A DNA stretch of 8,147 nt. Source: Streptosporangiaceae bacterium. GTDB lineage: Bacteria > Actinomycetota > Actinomycetes > Streptosporangiales > Streptosporangiaceae. The notes beneath the pieces are model-generated. The model did not search any database. It was not told where the DNA came from and saw only the letters and a program-made list of their open reading frames with translations. A program made the position numbers and the translations under genes. Location of the stretch: positions 1-8,147 of the forward strand of contig JASHYW010000731.1 in the NCBI GenBank assembly GCA_030042885.1, given 5' to 3'. Positions 1 to 6,331 of this stretch are shown here, piece after piece; the stretch's first letter is position 1; every line of letters begins with the position of its first letter.

Positions 1-2
1 TC

Positions 3-377
3 CGCGCGCAGGGCGGCGACCCGGACGCCCCGCTCCCGCAGCCAGCGTACGTCACCCGGGCCCTGCCGGCCCCGGCCGACGGCTGGCTGACCCGCCTGGA
101 CGCGCTGGCCGTGGGGACGGCGGCCTGGCGGCTGGGCGCCGGCCGGGAACGCAAGGAAGACCCGGTCAGCGCCGCGGCCGGCCTGATCTGCCTGGCCAAG
201 CCGGGCGACCAGGTCCGCAAGGGCCAGCCGCTGGCCGAACTGCGCGCCGACGACCCCGAGCGCTTCCGCGGGGCCCTGGCCGCCCTTGAGCATGCCATCG
301 AGGTCAGCGAGCAGCCGCCCCCGCCGCTCCCGTCGCCGGTCATCGAACTGGTCTGGTCCGGGGGGACGAACCCGTAA
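3..377 (+). CDS. deoA: Thymidine phosphorylase, C-terminal part (cut by left edge)
   Basis: This is the last 124 residues of a pyrimidine-nucleoside phosphorylase, the cytoplasmic enzyme that splits thymidine with phosphate into thymine and 2-deoxyribose 1-phosphate. The frame is open from base 3, so the start lies outside the window. The sequence starts with [12 protein letters not shown] and later reads [20 protein letters not shown], then AKPGDQV.KGQPL, the usual layout of the C-terminal PYNP domain. The nucleotide- and phosphate-binding N-terminal domains are not visible, so catalytic residues cannot be checked. The last residues and the TAA stop (375-377) lie inside a G/C-run repeat element. 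Adenosine deaminase follows on the same strand after 82 bp, which fits a nucleoside-salvage group. Thymidine versus general pyrimidine-nucleoside specificity cannot be settled from this end. Confidence 0.9.
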   Translation, partial: RAQGGDPDAPLPQPAYVTRALPAPADGWLTRLDALAVGTAAWRLGAGRERKEDPVSAAAGLICLAKPGDQVRKGQPLAELRADDPERFRGALAALEHAIEVSEQPPPPLPSPVIELVWSGGTNP

Positions 378-397
378 TACCCCCCCTGGACCCCCCG
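360..397 (+). repeat. G/C-run repeat, copy A, at the deoA 3' end
   Basis: The 15 bases GGGGGACGAACCCGT (361-375) are identical to 5353-5367. They continue similarly into an AATA spacer, a run of seven C, a short GGAC segment and a second C-rich run. GGGGGG (360-365) can pair with the C run 380-386 across a 14-nt loop in which ACG and CGT can also pair. The deoA TAA stop lies in that loop. Confidence 0.6.
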
Positions 398-425
398 CGC
401 ACGGGGGGGCTCCCCGCCCCCCCGT
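391..425 (+). terminator. Two competing GC hairpins between deoA and add
   Basis: CCCCCCG (391-397) can pair with CGGGGGG (402-408) over a CGCA loop. Alternatively ACGGGGGGG (401-409) can pair perfectly with CCCCCCCGT (417-425) over a 7-nt loop. Both use the same G run, so only one can form at a time. No U tract follows. This could be a deoA terminator or an attenuator before add; the role is inferred. Confidence 0.4.
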
Positions 426-447
426 AACCCCCTGGCCTCCTTGGCAG

Positions 448-453
448 CACAAT
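448..453 (+). promoter_or_regulatory. Candidate -10 element for leaderless add transcription
   Basis: CACAAT matches TATAAT at four of six positions and ends 6 nt before ATG 460. A transcript could therefore start at the start codon itself, which would explain the lack of a Shine-Dalgarno site. No convincing -35 element is seen. Confidence 0.25.
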
Positions 454-459
454 GGTGGG

Positions 460-1575
460 ATGCTGACCCTCGCCGAGATCCGGGCTGTCCCCAAGGTGCT
501 GCTGCATGACCACCTCGACGGCGGGCTGCGCCCTCAGACCGTCCTCGAGCTGGCCCGCGAGACGGGCTACCGGGACCTGCCCGGGGACAACGTCGAAGAG
601 CTGACCCGGCGGCTGACCGAGGGCGCGCACCGCGGTCACCTCGAGGTCTACCTGGATGCGTTCCGGCACACGGTCGCGGTCATGCAGACCGCCGGCGCGC
701 TGCGGCGGGTCGCGGCGGAGTGCGCCGAGGACCTGGCCGCCGACGGGGTGGTCTACGCCGAGGTCCGGTTCGCGCCCGAGCTGCACACCGAGCGCGGGCT
801 GAGCCTGGACGAGGTGGTCGAGGCCGTGCTCGAGGGTTTCGCGCAGGGCAGCGCGGGGCGCGGGATCACAGTGTACGCCCTGCTCACCGCCATGCGTACG
901 GCGGCCAGGTCGCTGGAGATCGCCGAACTGGCGGTGCGCCACCGGGACGCGGGCGTGGTCGGGTTCGACATCGCGGGTGCCGAGGCGGGCTGGCCGCCGA
1001 GCCGGCACCTGGACGCGTTCCAGTACATCAAGCGGGAGAACTTCCACATCACGATCCACGCGGGCGAGGCGTTCGGGCTGCCGTCGATCTGGGAGGCCGT
1101 GCAGTGGTGCGGCACCGAGCGGCTCGGCCACGGCGTGCGCATCGTGGACGACATCCAGATTGGCCCGGAAGGCACCGTCCGGCTGGGCCGCCTGGCCGCG
1201 TACATCCGCGACCGCCGGATCCCGCTGGAGATGTGCCCGACCTCGAACGTCCAGACCGGCGCGGCCCCGTCGATCGCGCTGCACCCGCTGCGGATCCTCC
1301 GCCAGCTGCAGTTCCGGGTGACGGTGAACACCGACAACCGGCTGATGAGCCAGGTCACGCTCAGCTCGGAGTTCCACCGGCTGGTCACCGAGTTCGGCTA
1401 CGGCTGGTCGGACGTGGAGTGGCTGACGACCAACGCGATGAAGAGCGCGTTCGCGGGCTTCGACGAGCGCCTCCGCATCATCAACACCGTGATCAAGCCG
1501 GGCTTCGCCACCGCCCGCGCGATGAGCGACTCGGTGGTCCCCGCCGGCCTGCTGGGAACTCACGATCGGGGCTAA
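460..1575 (+). CDS. add: Adenosine deaminase
   Basis: The 371-residue protein matches the zinc-dependent adenosine/AMP deaminase family, which converts adenosine or deoxyadenosine to the inosine form in purine salvage. Metal-site and catalytic motifs are in the expected order: HDHLDGG at residues 16-22 (the HxH pair), HAGE at 200-203 (zinc His and catalytic Glu), LGHG with His224, and NTDN at 290-293, where Asp292 would be the last metal ligand. The length is normal for actinobacterial members. I chose ATG 460 because the recognisable family N-terminus ([19 protein letters not shown]) begins right after it and upstream residues look non-coding. There is no good Shine-Dalgarno sequence, so a leaderless transcript is possible. 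In NTDN the second Asp of the classical S/NTDDP motif is Asn, which I believe is common in this actinobacterial subgroup. deoA lies just upstream. Confidence 0.93.
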   Translation: MLTLAEIRAVPKVLLHDHLDGGLRPQTVLELARETGYRDLPGDNVEELTRRLTEGAHRGHLEVYLDAFRHTVAVMQTAGALRRVAAECAEDLAADGVVYAEVRFAPELHTERGLSLDEVVEAVLEGFAQGSAGRGITVYALLTAMRTAARSLEIAELAVRHRDAGVVGFDIAGAEAGWPPSRHLDAFQYIKRENFHITIHAGEAFGLPSIWEAVQWCGTERLGHGVRIVDDIQIGPEGTVRLGRLAAYIRDRRIPLEMCPTSNVQTGAAPSIALHPLRILRQLQFRVTVNTDNRLMSQVTLSSEFHRLVTEFGYGWSDVEWLTTNAMKSAFAGFDERLRIINTVIKPGFATARAMSDSVVPAGLLGTHDRG

Positions 1576-1646
1576 ATTCAAAACATTTTTACCGAACGGT
1601 CCATGGTTTCCCTCCACTCTCACCTGTCACAGCCCGGTGGCAACGC

Positions 1647-1682
1647 GATGCACGTGCAGCGCGTCATTGTGATGCACGTGCA
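1647..1682 (+). promoter_or_regulatory. Tandem 10-bp palindromes, likely operator upstream of the kinase
   Basis: GATGCACGTGCA occurs at 1647-1658 and again at 1671-1682. Each copy contains the perfect palindrome TGCACGTGCA (1649-1658 and 1673-1682), with centres 24 bp apart, a little over two helical turns. They lie in the 170-bp gap between add and the kinase start. Two identical palindromes at this spacing are typical of a cooperative dimer-binding operator; the binding protein is not known. Confidence 0.5.
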
Positions 1683-1745
1683 CCGGGATATTGGGCATGA
1701 TGGAAGCTGACCGCTGGTTCTGAAAGGGTGGGGTCTGGGAAGCCG

Positions 1746-3359
<1,614 letters not shown>

Positions 3360-3377
3360 CCCGGTTATCCGGGAGGT

Positions 3378-4283
3378 TCAGGCCTCGGTCCACCACAGGT
3401 CCTCCTGGCGGGAGCGCCAGGCCGGCTCGGCCAGCCACCCGAGGTCGGCGGAGGTGATGATGCCGTGCTCGATCAGGATCCGCACGGCCACCTCGTCCGA
3501 GAGCCGCACGTCCGCCCCGGCCAGCCCGCGGTCGCTGATCTTCCGCCGCAGCACCTTGATGTGCTCGGCCACGCGCGCCGACAGCAGGTCGCGGAACTCG
3601 GCGTCGGTCTCGAACCGCTCGAGCTCGTGATAGGCGCCGGTTACCTCCAGCGCACCCCGGGCGATTTCCGGCGTCCGCGGCAGCGGCGTGGTGGCGCTCG
3701 GGTCGAGCAGCCATGGCCGGCACCACAGCAGCGCGACCAGGAACAGCTTGGTCATCGGGTCCAGGTAGAGCGGCAGGACCGTGCCCTCCCCCTCCGGCTG
3801 GATCTCGTCCCGCCTGCCCGGGCTCCCATCGGCCTGCTGGCCGGCGACCGTCACGGACAGCGGCAGCCCTTCGTCGAGCATCGCGCGCGAGCCCACCAGG
3901 GCGGTGCCCGAATGCAGCAGCCAGCCGCCGGACGGCTCGCCGCCGTCCTCCAGCCGCGGCAGCCTGATCCGGTATCCCTCGCCCTCGACGTACAGCGCGT
4001 GCGTGTGGCTGATGTTGGCGATCCAGGCGCCGGCCGCCATCGCGGCCACGATGCCTGCCCGCCGGGACAGCCCGCGGCCGGCCGCCACGGCCAGGTCTAC
4101 CTCCGGTCCCCGGCCGAAGACCAGCCGGCTCCCCTCGGCGAGCCGCACCTCCTGGCCCGACGCGGTGCACACGTATGCGCTCACCGCCATGGCGGGATCC
4201 AGGGAACGAGGCGGCGCATCGGGCTTCCTGCCTGCATATGGCCTGATCGGCGGGTGGAGGTTGGTCTGGTCAGTGTGCGTCAT
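3378..4283 (-). CDS. FHA-domain protein, probable phosphothreonine reader
   Basis: The 301-residue soluble protein has a forkhead-associated (FHA) domain at about residues 45-110: the LVFGRGPEVDL strand-turn, SRR at 73-75 in place of the usual SRxH, and IANIS.THALYVE with Asn90 at the conserved Asn position. FHA domains bind phosphothreonine peptides. The rest (about 165-301) is mainly helical and includes VAEHIKVLRRKISDRGL (238-254) followed by VRILIEHGIIT, which looks like a winged-helix segment, though that is inference. Its stop is 18 bp from the stop of the convergent Ser/Thr kinase, suggesting that the kinase phosphorylates it or a shared partner. ATG 4283 gives a Pro-rich 31-residue leader with no clear ribosome site. 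ATG 4190 (Met32, MAVSAYVCTASG) is a reasonable alternative that starts right at the FHA fold. No membrane segment is seen. Confidence 0.78.
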   Translation of the reverse strand: MTHTDQTNLHPPIRPYAGRKPDAPPRSLDPAMAVSAYVCTASGQEVRLAEGSRLVFGRGPEVDLAVAAGRGLSRRAGIVAAMAAGAWIANISHTHALYVEGEGYRIRLPRLEDGGEPSGGWLLHSGTALVGSRAMLDEGLPLSVTVAGQQADGSPGRRDEIQPEGEGTVLPLYLDPMTKLFLVALLWCRPWLLDPSATTPLPRTPEIARGALEVTGAYHELERFETDAEFRDLLSARVAEHIKVLRRKISDRGLAGADVRLSDEVAVRILIEHGIITSADLGWLAEPAWRSRQEDLWWTEA

Positions 4284-4295
4284 CTTAGATGGCTC

Positions 4296-4393
4296 GCGTT
4301 ATCCAGCCTCTCACGGGTCCTCGCCGCGCATCGTACCGGCCGCTCGCACGGGCCCCTGAGGGCCCGTGCTCGCTAGCCGGTCCTGGATAACGC
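4296..4393. repeat. Nested inverted repeats upstream of the FHA gene
   Basis: An 11-bp inverted pair, GCGTTATCCAG (4296-4306) and CTGGATAACGC (4383-4393), encloses ACCGGC (4335-4340) with GCCGGT (4376-4381), and inside that a perfect 10-bp stem GCACGGGCCC (4346-4355) with GGGCCCGTGC (4360-4369) over a CTGA loop. The left side has a 28-nt unpaired stretch. It could be a structured RNA, a terminator or a small degenerate element. Confidence 0.5.
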
Positions 4394-4518
4394 TCCCCTG
4401 GGTCGGATTCTGCTCGGGCGGCAGGATCCGGCCAACCCCGGATTCAGGGATACCGGACCGCGAACCGTCCTGGTTAGCTGCAAATCGGCAGGGTGCCGGG
4501 CTCTGCTCGCGGTAGTAC

Positions 4519-4563
4519 CGTCCTGTCCGCCGGGGCGGGGGGGCCTAACCCGCGGACAGGGCG
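4519..4563 (-). terminator. Inverted repeat downstream of upp
   Basis: CCTGTCCGC (4522-4530) pairs perfectly with GCGGACAGG (4552-4560), with two further pairs outside one mismatch, around a 21-nt G-rich loop. It begins about 50 bp past the upp stop, a suitable place for a transcription terminator, though there is no U tract. Confidence 0.45.
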
Positions 4564-4613
4564 AGTGCCAGACTCGACCGTGGCAGGCCCGGCGCCCCGC
4601 CCGTGCCGTCACC

Positions 4614-5312
4614 TCAGATCCGGCCGAACAGCCGGTCGCCCGCGTCGCCCAGCCCGGGCACGATATAGCCCCGTTCGTTCAGTCGTTCGTCGACGGCCGC
4701 GGTGACGACCCGCACCCCAGGCGGCCCAAAGCCGCCCGGCGCCGCATCGCCGCCCGGCGTCCCGTCCGCGTCACCCGCCGCGCTGCCTGTAGTGAAGGCC
4801 TCCTCGACCCGGCGCAGGCCCTCAGGCGCGGCTAGCAGGCAGATCGCGGTGACCGACGCGGCGCCCCGGGCGGCCAGCATGTTGACGACGGTGGCCAGCG
4901 TGCCGCCGGTGGCCAGCATGGGATCGAGGACGAACGTGTCCCGGTTCGTCAGGTCGGTGGGCAGCCGGTCCGCGTAGGTGGACGCGATCAGCGACTCCTC
5001 GTCCCGGCGCAGCCCGACGAAGCCCACGTCGGCCATGGGCAGCAGCCGGGTCATGCCGTCCAGCATGCCGATGCCGGCCCGCAGCACGGGGACGATGAGC
5101 GGGACCGGCCTGGCCAGCTTGACGCCCCGCGCGATGCCCACCGGTGTGGTGACCGACACCGGCTGGACCCGCATTTCCCTGGTCGCCTCGTAGGCGAGCA
5201 ACGTCACCAGCTCGGCGGTCAGGCTGCGGAAGGTCGCGGTGTCGCTGGCTACGTCGCGCAGCGCGGTGAGTTTATGGGTGACCAAGGGATGATCGACAAC
5301 GAGCGTGCGCAT
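4614..5312 (-). CDS. upp: Uracil phosphoribosyltransferase
   Basis: The 232-residue enzyme joins uracil to PRPP to make UMP in pyrimidine salvage. It begins [10 protein letters not shown], the standard family start, so I prefer ATG 5312 over TTG 5321, three codons upstream. [12 protein letters not shown] (75-86), the PRPP loop DPMLATGG (130-137) and the uracil-binding [12 protein letters not shown] (216-227) are all intact. The family is usually about 208-211 residues. The excess is a Gly/Ala/Pro-rich insert at about 173-199, between the EEAF helix and RVVTAAVDE, where relatives have only a few residues. No good Shine-Dalgarno sequence precedes ATG 5312. It lies 54 bp downstream of the iclR-type gene on the same strand, so read-through is possible, although the functions differ. 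A strong inverted repeat about 50 bp past the stop may end the transcript. Confidence 0.96.
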   Translation of the reverse strand: MRTLVVDHPLVTHKLTALRDVASDTATFRSLTAELVTLLAYEATREMRVQPVSVTTPVGIARGVKLARPVPLIVPVLRAGIGMLDGMTRLLPMADVGFVGLRRDEESLIASTYADRLPTDLTNRDTFVLDPMLATGGTLATVVNMLAARGAASVTAICLLAAPEGLRRVEEAFTTGSAAGDADGTPGGDAAPGGFGPPGVRVVTAAVDERLNERGYIVPGLGDAGDRLFGRI

Positions 5313-5352
5313 AGTAAGCAAGTGTGGCAGGCGAGCGCAGCCCGTGCTCGCC

Positions 5353-5397
5353 GGGGGACGAACCCGTTAAACCCCCCCAGACCCTCCCGCCACGGGG
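5353..5397 (+). repeat. G/C-run repeat, copy B, at the 3' end of the iclR-type gene
   Basis: This is the second copy of the element, sharing GGGGGACGAACCCGT with copy A, then TAAA, seven C (5372-5378), AGACCCTCCCGC and CACGGGG. GGGGG (5353-5357) can pair with the C run across a 14-nt loop like that of copy A. It supplies the TAA stop and last codons of the minus-strand regulator gene and sits between that gene and upp. Confidence 0.6.
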
Positions 5398-6182
5398 ATA
5401 CGGGAGCTGGCCAGGTCCACCTCGATGCGGCGCGCGGTGGTGAGCAGCGGCTGCAGGAACTCTTCCACGATGGCGTTCAGGGTGCGCCGGCCTGCGTGCG
5501 TGGAGATGTTGACGGCCGCGATGACCTGGCCGTCGGCGTCGCGGATCGGGGCCGCGATCGAGCGCAGCCCCTCCTCGAGCTCCTGGTCCACCAGGGCCCA
5601 GCCCTGGGTCCGGATCTTGTGCAGCTCACGGCGCAGCGCGGCCGCGCTGGTGATGGTGTGCCCGGTGAGGCCGCGCAGGCTGGCCGAACTCAGGTAGTTG
5701 TCGAGCCATTCGTCGGACTGCGCGGCCAGCAGCACCCGGCCCATCGAGGTCGCGTAGGCCGGGAACCTGGTGCCGACGCTGATCGTCACGGTCATGATCC
5801 GCTTGGTCGGCACCCGGGCGATGTAGACCACCTCCTCCTCGTCCAGCTCGCAGACTGAGGACGACTCGTGCACCTGCTCGACCAGCTGCTCCAGGTGCGG
5901 CATCGCGACCTCGGGCAGGGTCAGGCTGGACAGGTACGCGTAGCCAAGCTCGAGGATCTTGGGACGAAGCGCGAACCTGCTGCCGTCGCTGCGCATGTAA
6001 CCGAGCTGGACCAGCGTGCGCAAGAAGCGGCGGGCGGCGGCCCGGCTCAGCCCGGTGCTGGCGGCCACCTCGCTCAGGGTAAGTTTCGGGTGCTCGGCGT
6101 CGAACGCGCGGATCACGGAAAGGCCGCGCTCGAGTGACTGCACGAAGTCCCCGTCATGACCGGTGTCCTGGCTGTCAGTCAT
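5367..6182 (-). CDS. IclR-family regulator, PcaR/PcaU/PobR type
   Basis: The 271-residue protein has an N-terminal winged helix-turn-helix at about residues 12-75 (FVQSLERGLSVIRAFD, then LTLSEVAASTGLSRAAARRF) and the IclR effector-binding domain at about 85-255 (LPEVAMPHLEQLVEQVHESSS, GTRFPAYATSMGRVLLA, EGLRSIAAPIRDADG). These phrases are typical of the beta-ketoadipate branch of IclR, whose members sense protocatechuate, 4-hydroxybenzoate or beta-ketoadipate. Divergence from pobA makes it a likely 4-hydroxybenzoate-responsive regulator of that gene, so pobR is the best functional guess, but pcaR cannot be excluded from sequence alone. ATG 6182 has GGAGG only 3 nt upstream (6186-6190 on the + strand). 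The last residues (GGSGGV) and TAA stop are encoded by a repeat element shared with the deoA 3' end. Confidence 0.92.
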   Translation of the reverse strand: MTDSQDTGHDGDFVQSLERGLSVIRAFDAEHPKLTLSEVAASTGLSRAAARRFLRTLVQLGYMRSDGSRFALRPKILELGYAYLSSLTLPEVAMPHLEQLVEQVHESSSVCELDEEEVVYIARVPTKRIMTVTISVGTRFPAYATSMGRVLLAAQSDEWLDNYLSSASLRGLTGHTITSAAALRRELHKIRTQGWALVDQELEEGLRSIAAPIRDADGQVIAAVNISTHAGRRTLNAIVEEFLQPLLTTARRIEVDLASSRIPVAGGSGGV

Positions 6183-6206
6183 AGGCCTCCCTGCTCGGTC
6201 GATGAC

Positions 6207-6212
6207 ATCATA
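6207..6212 (-). promoter_or_regulatory. Candidate -10 element for the iclR-type gene
   Basis: On the minus strand this reads TATGAT, five of six matches to TATAAT. It would place the transcript start near 6200, about 17 nt before ATG 6182. No clear -35 element is seen at the usual distance. Confidence 0.35.
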
Positions 6213-6221
6213 GACCTGAGC

Positions 6222-6249
6222 TTGGCGCGTTCGCCTTCTGAACTATCGT
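6222..6249 (+). promoter_or_regulatory. Candidate pobA promoter
   Basis: TTGGCG (6222-6227) and TATCGT (6244-6249) are separated by 16 bp and resemble -35 and -10 elements. Transcription would begin near 6256, giving the leader ORF at 6284 a short 5' end. The putative regulator sites lie directly over this promoter. Confidence 0.4.
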
Positions 6250-6252
6250 TCG
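6229..6252. promoter_or_regulatory. Putative IclR-type operator in the divergent intergenic region
   Basis: Three half-sites alternate: GTTCG (6229-6233), GAAC (6240-6243) and GTTCG (6248-6252). The first two form a 15-bp GTTC-N7-GAAC palindrome, similar in shape to the GTTCGATAATCGCAC site recalled for PcaR. The third adds a direct repeat, as in PobR/PcaU operators, which use three repeats. Binding is inferred. Confidence 0.45.
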
Positions 6253-6283
6253 ACTTACGCACTGAAGACACCCGAGGAGCTTC

Positions 6284-6331
6284 ATGACACTCGTGGACCA
6301 CGCTGGGTATCGTCGGCTTCGAGATGACTAG
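6284..6331 (+). CDS. Possible 15-codon leader ORF overlapping the pobA start
   Basis: ATG 6284 follows GAGGAG (6274-6279) at 4 nt and opens MTLVDHAGYRRLRDD, ending at TAG 6329-6331. The pobA ATG at 6324 lies inside it in another frame, so the two reading frames overlap by 8 nt. pobA itself lacks a good ribosome site, so ribosomes ending the short ORF could restart at pobA. The peptide resembles no part of PobA, which argues against a frameshifted true start. That it is translated is inference from position and ribosome site only. Confidence 0.35.
   Translation: MTLVDHAGYRRLRDD

Larger units (their letters stand above)
4284..4613. other. 330-bp gene-free region rich in inverted repeats
   Basis: No open frame here resembles a protein, and no tRNA T-loop or anticodon arm is visible. 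Besides the nested repeat at 4296-4393 and the hairpin at 4519-4563, GGATCCGG (4424-4431) pairs with CCGGATTC (4438-4445) with one G-T pair, and CCGGAC/GTCCTGG forms a weaker stem at about 4455-4475. The region holds the 5' flank of the FHA gene and the 3' flank of upp. Confidence 0.5.

Noticed and set aside
1540..1593. Intrinsic terminator after add using the CATTTTT tract
   Set aside because: The only upstream stem (CCCCG with CGGGG) is 5 bp with a 23-nt loop and lies well before the T tract.
340..1623. Long minus-strand open frame opposite add
   Set aside because: It is the complementary shadow of a clearly recognisable adenosine deaminase, with Arg/Ala/His-rich composition and no family likeness.
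1647..1682. Start of a CRISPR-like or other repeat array
   Set aside because: There are only two copies, each a short palindrome with a 12-bp gap, which fits an operator rather than an array.
3465..4376. Long plus-strand open frame opposite the FHA gene
   Set aside because: Its composition is the low-complexity Arg/Pro/Gln pattern of an antisense frame, whereas the minus strand encodes an FHA domain.
4400..4600. tRNA gene near upp (often present beside upp in actinobacteria)
   Set aside because: No T-loop GTTCGA motif with matching arms was found on either strand; the stems present do not make a cloverleaf.
4373..4612. Minus-strand 79-residue open frame between upp and the FHA gene
   Set aside because: It is Arg/Pro-rich with no family likeness or good ribosome site, and it runs through several hairpins.
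4284..4613. Known riboswitch or housekeeping small RNA (RNase P, SRP RNA, tmRNA, cobalamin riboswitch)
   Set aside because: The conserved core sequences I know for these RNAs are not present.
6284..6323. Frameshifted true N-terminus of PobA
   Set aside because: The FAD motif spacing from ATG 6324 is normal and the upstream peptide has no likeness to PobA.
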